A stretch of 64,000 nt of DNA from NCBI GenBank assembly GCA_017165825.1, contig CM029376.1, positions 21,329,952-21,393,951 on the forward strand, given 5' to 3'. A program made the position numbers and the translations under genes. Positions within the stretch are counted from its first letter, which is position 1; every line of letters begins with the position of its first letter. Below the pieces are notes generated by a model that searched no databases, was not told the DNA's origin, and was given only the letters and a program-made list of their open reading frames with translations. The DNA comes from Hepsetus odoe. Lineage: Eukaryota; Chordata; Actinopteri; Characiformes; Hepsetidae. Positions 47,531 through 60,600 of the stretch are shown here, piece by piece.

Positions 47531-50500
47531 GGCTGTAATGGTGAATCTTTTAATTGGTAAATTTCCTCAGCAATAGACGGGCTGTTTTGTTTCCAGACAG
47601 CGCACCCACCTGTATTTTCCCTGTGTCTGCTTGCTTGCTACACTTCACTGGGCATGAAACTTTCTGGCATTTATCTTATTTGGATACTCTCGCTCCATAT
47701 GCAAAAGTTATCTTACATGAACATCTGCCTCTATGCCCGCAGCTCGTTAGCAGATCTACTGTATAGTTTCCCTCTGTAAGATTTGTGCATGAGCAGCTGT
47801 GGAAAGAGAAGAGTGGTATAATGGAGCAGGGAGGGTCACAGGGTCAGCCCAGAGTCTTTCCCACTGGCCCAGCTGTAGCTGAAGGGCTTTGGCCGCCAGG
47901 GTTGGAGGATATGCTCCGCTGGGCTGCACTCTCAGAGAGATGGGGACTTCCATTCAGGGGTGGATTCGGACGGCTGCGTCCAATAGACCCCCTCTGAAGC
48001 CGTGGAATTCTTCCTCTTTCAGATAAAGAGAGAATGCACTGTGCCAAGTTGTTACTCCCTCACCACGCCACTCAACCATAACACAGTCTTAAGGCCTTCT
48101 AACTGCTTTTTCATTCAGGAGCAAAAAGGGTATTCAAATTAAAAACTGTCAATGGTGAACAATTTCTATTTATTTTCATTCCTGGGAAAACAAGTTATAA
48201 CAAACAAATAGTAGGGCCAAAATGTTTAACCTACGCATAATAATGTGCAGGAATTCCATGGTGCTAAATATGACACATGAATTAATCTCACATGTCCAGC
48301 ATTGATCCCTGGGGCGAGCCACGGTCACCGGGGCTACTTTCAGACAGCTGTGTGTGTGTGTGTGTGTGTGTTTCTAGCATGTGTTTCTGTGCGTCTGAAT
48401 TAAACCTGCTCCTTTATCATTCACTGCTGACCATTTTAAGACAGCTCTTTCGGGGCACGAGCGGCTGTTGTTCTTGCACATTCAGGACATAGTTCCAGGC
48501 ACTGGGGGAATATGGACTTGACAAGAGTTCATAAATAAGAGGGAGATTTTCAGGATGTCGATGACACAGGCCTGCAGTAAAGGAGTCGCTTGGACTGCTG
48601 CAGCTAATGAGTTTCTTGCCTCGGCACGACAGGGGAGATACATTAACACATTTGCTCTCACAGTAAATTACTCACACAGTCAGGCACAAACATACACTTA
48701 CCACATTATACAGGCCAATGCACCAACGCTCAAAAAGAATCTGACCAGAGAAGCCGTTCACAAAGGCAAACCAGATCTGAAAGACAGAAGAAATTGTAAA
48801 ACAGACATTTTAAATACCAATTACAGACCTTCATGTAACTAAGCTAAAAAAAAAAAACCAAAACCTGAAGTGCCACATATGAAGACAATTTGCACTGTCG
48901 TTGCCTGTGAATATTAATGATTGCCTGTGATATCAGAACATCACATTCACACATTCCACTTCTGTCTGGACAAAGCCTTGTATTCGAAGAATGGTATCTT
49001 TAAAGAAAAAAGAAAAAAAAAATGCTACAGCTTCTACTGTAACATTTAAATTCAGGTAATTTTGGATTATTGTATGTTAATGTGGTGAAGAAATGTATTT
49101 CATATTTTCTAGTTATTTTGGAACAATTATGATTTTCCAAACTTTATTTTCCCCATTCTATAGAAAAAACACTTTTCAGCTAAGGTAAAGGGTTTGAGAA
49201 AAATATCTAATTGCAATTGTCTCACCAATGTTGTGACTGTGATGTAAACTAAGATCACCTCCGGAAAAACTCCAGGTTTGTAATTCTGACTCAGAAGACC
49301 AGAAAACCCACTGTTTCTGGTTTGCAGCTTGAATGTTGAACACAGTGGGCAGCGGTGGCCTAGCGGTTAGGCCGTTAGCCGCATGATCGGAGGATCGGGG
49401 GTTCAAACCCCTTCCCAATAGGTTGCCCTGAGGTACCCTTGAGCAAGGTACCGTCCCCACCACTGCTCCCCGGGTGCTTTCAATAGCTGCCCACTGCTGC
49501 ACGGGTTAAATGCAGAGGTCCAATTTCGTTGTGGTTCATGTGTGCTGTGCCGTGACCTCGCAATGACAAGGGATGTCACTTTTCACTTTCAGTGTACCAG
49601 ACTGCTTATTAGTTGTGGTACAATTATTGGGTGATGGTGGTCTAGTGGTAGGGTACTTGCCTATGGACCTATGGCTCAAGTGGTCCCACCTCTGAAACTA
49701 CCACCACTGGGTCCCTGAGCAAGACCCTTAACCCTGAGTTGCTCCAGGGGGACTGTAATCCCAAAAGAGCGTCTGCTAAATGCCGTAAATGTAAATGTAC
49801 ATAAGTGTCTGGGCTGCTTTGATTGGTCCTGATTTGTCCTCCATCTTCTTTCCTGCTATTTTTCTACTTTAAACTAAAAAAAAACAAAAAAAAAACATTG
49901 TTGATGAATACATGTAATTAAAATCAACTGCAGCTCAAGAGCAAATAATTTCAAAACAATATAAAAATTAAACCTTTCATCTCCACTATCCAGCATGCAC
50001 CACGGCATCTTCGCCATGACTAACTACCTACACACTAATCCTCAAAAGATATTCCTCAGTTTGATCAAAGTCATTTAAGTTACTTTCATTATCTGTGGGA
50101 GCTGTGGTTAGACACAAGTGTGTGTGAAAGAAAAATGTCTGCCGAGATGACCCCTGCCTGCAGCCCCCCACTACTCTCCCTCCGTCACTGATAGTGAAGA
50201 GCAGCATCCCAGGCAGAATTCAACACTCAGACAGGCACCATATCAAACACAAGACGCAAACCTTCTTCACATTGTAACCTCAGTTCAAGCAATTAAATAT
50301 GCCATTGAGATACTGCTTAATTGGTTTTATATATAGAAGCTAAAGCCAATACAGAACATAGTGTTTAGTTTTAATGGATAGCAGGGAAGAAGTCATTAGT
50401 TTCAAGATTAGAGAATCAACTATTAGCAAAAGCTATAACAGATGGTGGAAGTGACTGCTATAAAAGATTTGCTACAAGAAAAGGCTTAGATATGACTTTG

Positions 50501-51810
50501 CTACTGGCATCAAATCACTCAGTAGGTCTGGAGCCTTGTGTTTTGACTGAAGTTACAGCATGAGCTCAGCAGATCGTCAATCAGACAGACAGTTCCATGT
50601 TAAAGAGAAAAAAAGAGAAGACAGCATGCCTAGGATGAGTCGCACTACAGTTGGGCTGTTGAGAAGGGAAAGCAGGTTTTTTAGCTTTTTTTTTTTTTTT
50701 TTCTTTACAGTAATGGTTTCCAGGGTCTTAAACTAGAGGGAAAAGATCAGAGGAGTAGATCACTGGAGTTTCCCTCCAACTTATGAGGCCCCGAACTAAG
50801 GACAGCCTTCCCTGGAGGAGTTGCCTTGAAAGAAACCACAAAACTGATCTCCTATCAGAGAAACTTCCAATCCCAGTCCACCAATGGAGAGTTATGGGTC
50901 TGGAGAGAGAGTGCAAAGTTTACAGGGGTCACAAAAAATCTTGAAAGAGGAGAGGCCAGAAAACAGAGGGACAGATAAGGTGTACCTAAACCAAATGCCA
51001 CATAGGTCAAAACGACCACCTCATATGTCCATTAATAAGAACAGTCCATGAAACTCTTGTCTACATGGCACAGCAAGATGTTTTAGATGCTTGCTGGTTT
51101 ACAGTTACATCTGTTATACAGTACGTCAGGGATGTATCTGCATTTATGATATATGAAGTGACTGAATAAGAAGCTGGGTATGAAATGATGCAGCACTGCT
51201 ATCAATTGCCCTCAGTAGGATTCAAATATGTTAAATGCAGCGGCATGCAGGAGCATTGAGTGAGCTTCAAAGTTAACGAATCAAATGCCCTTTCAGTTGA
51301 ACAACGTCTTTAGTATGTGTAAAGTGACACAGGTCCCTCCACAGTGTCTGAACAACATCCACATAGTTATGGTTCTCTTAGACAAACAATACAATTTAAT
51401 AGACCATGCCTGTATCTGTGTGTGTGTGTAAGACTTGGCTGTTGAGCAGACACCAGGCTTGCTGTGTAGGGCTGGAGCCAGGCGGACATTTCCTCGCTTC
51501 ATTTAACTCCATTATGAAAGCATGAATTGCTACAAATTCTTGATTTTGACAGAACCCCCAACCAAGGCCCCAGCATGCAACAGCAGTCCCTCACACACAC
51601 ACATGCCATTTTCTTTCACTTGTGCAAGCCAATGCGTGAAAACGTTCCCAAAACAAATCTGTCGCTTCTTCTCTTCACACCCTTGGGGGAAAGAGAGGGA
51701 GAGGACCCCCCTAAAACCACGCCCACCTATTCCAGCTCCCCATCAGGTGCATTCCACCGTGGTATTGTTTTTAAAGGGGAGCTGCTGTCCCTCACTCCCT
51801 TTTGCTCTCC

Positions 51811-51849
<39 letters not shown>

Positions 51850-53143
51850 GCTCAAATACACATGCTTGTTTTATAGCTTGACAGGACATTTTATATGGGT
51901 CACAGTCAATTAATTATTTGCAACATAGGTACAGATGTAAAAAGAGGTAATAAAATAAAGAAATTTTATATAATTTTTATTTTATTACATAAAATTACTC
52001 CCACTAAAACCCATAAACACCACCAAATTATTTACCTGTTTTTTTTTTTACCCCATTAATAACCAACGTTAGCAGTAATTATACAATACCCTTGCAGAAA
52101 TTCTCACCACACTTGGAGAATGTTCACCAAGCATTTTTACTTTGTGAAAAAATGCATAAATCATGTTTCACAAAGACAAAGTGTACAGGAATTAAATCAA
52201 ATTATTTGGTGTCATATCTGTCAGTTATTTGCAACAAGTAAAAAAATTGGATTAACCTCTTCCAAGTGTGTTGACTTCATCATGTTTGTCACGGATTTTA
52301 GAACTGACTGTATGTACAGACATATGAAGAATGATCTAACCCTAACTCTAACTGCAATAATCAAAAAGTAGTGATTTCATTAATTTACTAGAACTGCTAC
52401 TCCTACTCATGACATGAAAGTTGCTTAATTTAATCTGGTTTTCCTATTGAACAAACAAAAACATGTAACTGATGTTATTAGCTTTCTATACACACATTCT
52501 ATACCAGAAACAGCGACAAGTGTTTTATCTACTCTGTTCTTATTAGCGACTTTCACACACATTTCTGCAGATGCTGTTGACACCACAGTCCTGTTCAACA
52601 CTCAGTGTCTAGCAGGCTGCTGTGAGACCAGGATTGGCTCCCAGCCTGCAGCGTATTGTTATGCTAAATAAAAAAACACTCTATTCATAGGCAGCAGTTA
52701 AATATGCTTGTGTGAGAGGGTGTTTTGGCCTGTTGCTCTCTCTCCCTGCCTCTCTTGCTGTCTGCAGAGAGTCCTGCATTCATTACGACTGCTGCTTTTT
52801 CCTCTTTTTTCTCCCCCCCCCCATCACCACAGCTCAGAGCTGGGGTCTGTCTGTCCTCTCCACTGCTGCTCAATCCAAAAAAGCAACCACGTGTTTCACA
52901 TGAAATCTGGCCATAGCTACTCCTGGAATATCTATCAGTAAATCAAAGGCCAATAGTTACAGTGTAAAAACTCATTCAAAGAAGTGAAGAAAAAAGAAGA
53001 AATAAAAAATAGAAGGAGATGAAGAGAGGAGAATAGACAAAGTGAGATACAGACAGAGTGAGAGACAGAAAGGGAAAGGGAGAGATAGAGAAAGAGGGGA
53101 AAAGGCAGAAAAAGAGAGCCAGAAAAAGCTAGAGTGAGAGTGA

Positions 53144-53200
<57 letters not shown>

Positions 53201-53623
53201 GGAGAGGGAGAGAGAGAGAGAGCGAGAGAGAGAGAGAGNNNNNNNNNNNNNNNNNNNNNNNNNNNNNNNNNNNNNNNNNNNNNNNNNNNNNNNNNNNNNN
53301 NNNNNNNNNNNNNNNNNNNNNNNNNNNNNNNNNNNNNNNNNNNNNNNNNNNNNNNNNNNNNNNNNNNNNNNNNNNNNNNNNNNNNNNNNNNNNNNNNNNN
53401 NNNNNNNNNNNNNNNNNNNNNNNNNNNNNNNNNNNNNNNNNNNNNNNNNNNNNNNNNNNNNNNNNNNNNNNNNNNNNNNNNNNNNNNNNNNNNNNNNNNN
53501 NNNNNNNNNNNNNNNNNNNNNNNNNNNNNNNNNNNNNNNNNNNNNNNNNNNNNNNNNNNNNNNNNNNNNNNNNNNNNNNNNNNNNNNNNNNNNNNNNNNN
53601 NNNNNNAGAGAGAGAGAGCGAGA

Positions 53624-53656
<33 letters not shown>

Positions 53657-53715
53657 TGAGAGAGAGAGAGAGAGAGGGAGAGAGAGAGAGAGAGAGAGTG
53701 TGTGAGAGAGAGAGA

Positions 53716-53746
<31 letters not shown>

Positions 53747-56700
53747 CAGGGGAGCAGTATTTGTCCTCTGCACCCCTTCAGGCCCCTGTGCTCCTTTACT
53801 GTGTCCTTAAAATGCAGACAGGGCCCTCTGCTTTTCTCCCATACATAAAGAGCATGAAAGAAAGAAAGCAGCCCAACAAGCCAAGACTAAAGAAAGGGGT
53901 GCTAAATGCTTTGGCAGAGTGAAGGGGAGATGCAGAGAGAGAGACAGAGAGAAAAGTTGAGGAGTTTGGATAATGAGGGCACCAGGCAGGTTCTTTCTGT
54001 GGTCTGTCTGCTCTGGCTTAACCAGCCTCTTGTAATTACCTCATAAATGCCACTTGTCCATCAGCCTGAGTGAGGCCTGCTGACAACCTGTCAATCAAAT
54101 TCTCAACAGGCCGGCTGGACAATAATAGCTTTGTAAGAGTTAGCTTTTGTTTGCTAAACACAGACAATCCTACATTAGTTCATTAGTTTAGCTCTGTCTT
54201 ACATTTCTGTAATTAAAGCAGTACTATATTTAACCCTGTTTTTAAAAATTTCATGTTGTTAGAATTTCATAAAGCATAAATCACAAGTCGTGCCAATCAC
54301 AGGCTGTGACAGCCGTCCACGGGATAGCAACAATGCAAACAATCTCATGCCTTGATTACAATAACTGACAGCATGCCAAGGGAAATCATCTAAATTGGTT
54401 ATATCTAATTCTCATTTTCTCACTCTCACTCTCAAATTCTCACTGAGAATTTTGTAACAATGTCATGAGATGATAAACCTAATTTAGAATAGTTTTACTT
54501 ATTTTGGATCACTTTTTCTAAAACGCTCATAACATTATTTTGCATATTTCAAGCCCTATTTATTGAAATACAGTACTGTGCAAATGTTTTAGGCAGTTTT
54601 GGAAAAAATGTTGTAAACAAAGAATGCTTTCAGAAATATAAATAATGATTGTTTATTCTGATCAATTTACAAAAATTTGCAAAGTGAGCAAACAAAAGAA
54701 AAATCTAAATCAAATCAATATTTGGTGTTACTACCTTTTGCCTTCAAAGCAGCATCAGTTCTTCTGGCCCCCACAGAGCCCTGATCTCAACATCATCCAG
54801 TGTGTCTGGATCACATGAAGAGACAGAAGGATGTGAGGAAGCCTACATCCACAGAAGATCTGTGGTTAGTTCTCCAAGATGTCTGGAACAACCTACCAGC
54901 CAGGTTCCTTCAAAAACTGTGAGCAAGTGTACCTAGAAGAATTGATGCTGTTTTGAAGGCAAAGGGTGGTCTCACCAAATATTGATTTGATTTAATATTT
55001 CTCTTTTATTCATTCACTGCATTTTGTTGATTGATGAAAAGAAATAATTTACACTTCCATTTTTGAAAGCATTCTTTGTTTACAGCATTTTTTTCCACAC
55101 CTGCCTAAAACCTTTGCACACTATGTACAAACATTTACTGTATGTAAAAATATCTCCATTGAAGCAAGTAATGTATCTACCAGTGGATCTACCTGCCTTA
55201 AAGAAATAGTTTGGCATAAAAAAAAAAAATCAGTTTAATAACATTTCTCACTTCTCACTGAAAAAAATATCTGGTGTCCAAGGAGTTTCACTGTGACTGT
55301 CTAAAATAATTTTTTTACAAAAAATAAAAACTAAGAAAAAAAATCAGTCACACTGCATTACTATAGAAGACACAAACACACACACATACACACACCCTAA
55401 CAATGTTGATCCTGTAAAGTTAAAATTCACATTAACACTCTCATTCATGTTCGATATGGTTACAGCCCGGGAAAAAAAGAGAAGAAAAAAAAAACGAACT
55501 CATTCAAAGGTAAACCTATTAGCGCAACAAATGTACCTCTTTGGGTGCCCCCTGGGAAGCATGTGTCTTGGGTGTCAAGCCCTTACAAAGGCAAGGTGTT
55601 TGATACAGCAGGAGGCAGAGAAAGCGAGCAGTAAGCCTCCATTATAGTCACACACCCCCTGCAGAAGGCTGTGGGATACATTTCTCAACCTCAACAAAAG
55701 GTGTGTCCAGTTCAGCACTGCCTCACCACCAGCAGCTGAACACAAGGTCCTTTTTACAATTTTTAAAAGGCTGCCCGTGACCCCACTCAGGACAACAGGC
55801 TAAGAAAACGAGTGAGAGCGAGTTAGTGAGAGAAGCCTGCAGCTGAAACAGAGGCTTGATGAAAAACATCAGTGGCACACACATGCTTAAACTATGAGCA
55901 CCTTTAATAAAAACAAATATGTCTAAAATTGTGTCTCTTTATATTAAACTGTAAGCCTTAATAAGTTCAAATGAACATCCAAATTAAAATAAGAAAGTAA
56001 GTAAACTACTCTACAGATGGGAAATTAATTATATGTAATAATCAATTATAATAATTATTTTATCAGTAATTCATGATACAAGGACACACTTTCAAATGTC
56101 AAACATATTTAGTGTTTACAAATTACAGCACAGGAGTTCTCAAGGAGTTCAACCAGAGCTTACATAGTATGTGATGTGTGGTGCCACCACATAGGAGGCA
56201 GGCCCAAAGAAGAATGTTCACCATCAAAGGAGGACAAAACCAAGACATAGGCTTAAGTGGCAAAAAGCTCCTCTTCTCCCCTGATTCCTTTCTGAACTCT
56301 AGCTTTTAATTTCAGAGACAGCTGTGGCCATAGATGGACAGGAATCCATAGATCCTTTTAGAGATTTACTGCCATACATAAAACTAAATGAGAGAGAGAG
56401 AAAGAAGGATAGAGGGTGTAGAGGTCAAGTGGCATGCAAGAGCAAGATGGATGGGAAAAGCTGGATTTTTCAGAAGCTCATGTTTCTTAGCTATGTGTCC
56501 AAGTTTCCTTCTTGTCTGACATGACTGATGGTTTTTCCCTGACAGGTGATCTGCATATGACATCAGGACAGCCAGCATAGTTCAGAGCATTGTCCAGTTG
56601 ATATGGTATTATGGTGCTTTAGTGCTTTAGAAATACACCAATTACAGATGGACAGTTTTCTGTCTGTTGATTTCTGAAACCATTAAGAAAGTGCTATTCA

Positions 56701-57614
56701 TAGTGGTTTTATGGTTTTAAAAAGTGGGGTAAAACAGGGTGATACATTCTCTAAAGTCTATCATAAAAGCTTGCCAGTGCATTATGGTAGTACTGACCCT
56801 GGAATATCATCGCATATTTCAGTTTTTTGCATGTAAAATCTGCCCATTGGCTTCTATTATAAGCAAGTTCTGACTCAACAGGTCTATGTTAAATACATGA
56901 ATTTACAATAAAGACATGACAGATAAAATTTGGATGATAAATGCTCAAGAATGTTTCTGGACAGCCTAACCCAACAGCATTAGTTCAAAGTCCATCTTCA
57001 CTTCAGAGAAGCCATTTTCCATGAGATGTGATTCTACTGAAGGCCGTGCCTACAGGGTCACAGATCAAACCTCTGTAGCACTTCAGATTGATAAAGCTGC
57101 TGCTGATAGCAGCTCTCTCACTTGTCAGGTCTCTCTTGGTTAGGCTTCTGAAGCCATTATCAGCACTGGGTCTGTGAAGCGTCAAATGCCATCAAAGATG
57201 GATGACCTGCCGTTCTAACACCCAGAGAGAGAAGCATTCTGCCCTGTTCTTCTGTGCCTCCTTCCACCAGCAGCTAAGCACCGCTACTCGAGGGGCTATT
57301 TCTCCAGAAATGACTCCATTACAAATTCAGTTTCTAATGCATTAACTGCTCTGTGTCTCCATATGCAATGCAGGAACATGTTTAGGGTATTGTTCTCTGT
57401 ACTTTTAAACCATATATGAATGTAAATGACATTTCGATACCCCATCACACACACTGGTGTTTGTGGCATAAAACGACAGCTTTTTACTCTCTTACCTCAA
57501 TGATGTACAACACAATGTTCTTGTAGAAGCAATAGAGGATGCATTTAGCTACACGGTTATAATTCCAGGCACCATGGACTAGCAGGAGGTTCTTCAAGTA
57601 CTTAAACTGTTGGG

Positions 57615-57651
<37 letters not shown>

Positions 57652-60600
57652 GTGTTGAAAGATATGATGAGCAGGGTAGATTTTGTGCTCAGTGACTGGC
57701 AATCAGTCACAAGTCATGTTTATTAAAAAATGGATCAAAATACATTTTTACTTAATCAGCATAATAGCATTTTAATCACAGACAATCATTAAAAAGCTGC
57801 TTTATCTCAATGACAATGGCATTCATTCCCATTCATTTATTATACTTCCATACTATTAAATTATTTCATTTATTACACATTTGGGGAACATATTTTGTTT
57901 TGTTCTTTTACAATAATAATAATAACAACTTTTATTTATTTATTTCTATAGCGCCTTTCTCAAACCCAAGGTCACTTTACAGAGAGCATATAGTATTTTC
58001 AGATTAGTAATGAAAATGCTAAGTGAAACACTAAGACACTATACTCCTTAAACAATGATGCTGCTTTATTCACCGGTTACCCTGCCAGATTGATATAAAG
58101 AATATCCATATCAGAGTTTATCTTAAGGATGCCAGGAAACTGCAGAAAACAAATGGCACTGGGCTTTTTCACACACATTCCTGAGCTTTTCCGCCCCTGT
58201 GAGATCAGCAGTGGCTTCATTTGGGGTGAGAGGTGTTGAAAAGCAGAGGAAGAGAAGCAGACTTTACTGCTCTCTTGGGATGATGTGGACAGCAATGGGG
58301 GAGCTGATGATCCCTGTTTATGAAGCAAGCTGTACACTTTCTATCTAGTTTTATGGTTATGCTGATAGCAGCGAGGAACACATGCAGGTGCTGGAGGTTT
58401 ACTGAGATTAGCGTCTGTTATGGCCCTTGTTTGGCACAATAAACAAATATGGCACATGTGAATGGAATGGAATGTAAGCATGAACAAAGACATTATCTAC
58501 TGACTGATTGGCAGGGAAATGAGGGGAAGAGCTCTGTTTCTCCTGCCCTCATCCAATACAACTTAAAATGTCACTAAACATTAAACCAAATTTGTGTTAC
58601 GCAAACATGTGGCTAGATGGAAGGACCCTGGACAAGCAGGGTTGGATGTACAGGAGAGAATGGAAACATTTTTTGGGGAGAAGAAGCTGGCTGACCTCTG
58701 GAACTCTGAGAAAAGAACTGATGATGGACACAGAGCAGTAGAGTACAAGTGTTCAGCGTTGTGCTTAAATTATGCTGATCTTAGTATGGGTCCAGAACAA
58801 GGCTGAAGTAGTACTTTCCATTGATTATAAATACTGATCCAGAACATTTGAATTCTTGGGTTAAACATTAAAGAAATATAGTAGTTCTGCTCTCAAACCA
58901 GTGCAGATAATCAAATTGCAGGAAGATTAAAAAAAGGACTCCTACTGTAGAATTTGAACGAAACACCCCTTTGTAGTACAGATAAGTGGCCCCATATCTA
59001 TAAACTCCTTTCTTTGCTCACTATAAACAGACATGGCACAGCTCTGTATACTGGAAATATGAGGAGATGGGGTGACCATTCAACCATTTCAAATACAATG
59101 TCTGACCCTGGTACTTGATACCTTCACGCCACCAGCTATTGCAATATGAAACTTTCTCCAGCCATCCAAAAAAGGGTCTCCTGAGTAAAGTTAAAAAGTG
59201 AAAAAATGGGTTGAAATAACAGACCAAACTTGAAGTAAGCTAATGCAGATGAATGTTATATAGCAAGTAAAGGAAGGTAGACTTTCCCTCTGATTCTTCA
59301 AGCAGTCATTTCACCATGCAGAACCAAGAACCAAATTTAGATAAGCTCTGTGTTCTAGGCTTTATTCATTAGTACCCATATTCACTTCCATGAGGGTTGT
59401 GGTGGCACTTAGGCAATGACAAGACCCTTTTTAGGGTAATACGATGCGTTGAGTTAGTGAACACGTCGTCTAACGAGCCTGTGGCGCTCTCAAAAAACAC
59501 CATTGTGACACACTGTTGGAGTCAGAGCATGAAATATGAAATGAAGGACAGAGGTGGAGAATGGTGTTGACAGATGCCTATCTGTGGACACATGAGATGT
59601 AGTACTTCAGTTACAAGCACAGTACTGCTGGCATGGTATTAAACCTCCACTATGAATTACAGCACAGTGAGATTAATTTTAAGTTTACATAAGCACAACG
59701 AGATCAATTTCACCAACGGTGGAGATTTGGGTAACAGAGCACTGTAGCCATGTAAACTGACCTCTCTGACCTCTGACAACCTTCCAGATTCTGCCCACCT
59801 GTTCACCCCTGACCCCAAGATTTTAACCTTTTAACCAAACAAATCTCTAGACTCTTGTCTCTTTCACGAAGAATGTGTTTTAGTGTGAGTAAGAGGAATG
59901 GAAGACTATTCAGCACAGATTATTAACAATGGGCTTTTTTATGCTGTTTAATATAATTTCCATACAGCACTACTAGACAGGGACAGGGGAGAGTTTCTCC
60001 TAGATCAATACGAAGTGTAGCCTGCTGAAGCACATACATTCAGGAATAGAAATTGACATCTCAACCTCACTTATATCATTTTCAAGGGCTGTACTGATGC
60101 CAAATATAGAGCAATTTCATATTAAGCAGTAATATTAATGAGTAACCAATATTTGCAATATCAAACAGTAAAAGTCCTTTGTGTTATCAGGAATGTTTGT
60201 AGTAAGTTAGTAAAACCATTCGAAGGCAGAGAAGACATGCTAGACAATGTCAGATGGCCCTCCCTCTCCCACATTAGTTTAAATATGCCCGTTAGCTGAC
60301 GCCACAAAATTGGTAGTTAGCGCACAGTAAAATGGAAGTGGTTTCTCTCTCCCAGCATTGGAAGGATCAATTGATAGGGGGAGTTCAAGCTTGCAGGTGG
60401 AACTGAACATAACTTACATATGGGAGAAAAGCAGAAAATTAGAAAAAAAACAGACTCCACTTTAAATATTTGAATTTATATCAATTCATTTTTAGTTTTG
60501 AAACAATTAGCAATTTAAATGTTCCTCTTTTCTGCAGGTTGCTTGTTATTGATAAGTCAATCTATGTCTTCTCTTTGAGTGAAACAGCCATAAAAAAGGT

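Larger units (their letters stand above)
48777..57495 (-). other. atp8a1: atp8a1 intron before the M5-M6 loop exon (8.7 kb)
   Basis: Contains two adjacent SINEs, a CA repeat, the gapped GA tract, Tc1-like copy C and a candidate enhancer at 54000-54140. No exon is missing between the flanking exons. I see nothing identifiable in 49810-51800 or 55130-57490. Confidence 0.85.

Noticed and set aside
49345..49420. tRNA gene from A and B box matches
   Set aside because: The boxes are followed by a SINE body and tail and the segment cannot fold as a tRNA; the same holds for the copies at 6473, 11947, 17735 and 49630.
53129..53922. Open frames spanning the N gap
   Set aside because: GA repeat and unknown bases; no coding evidence.
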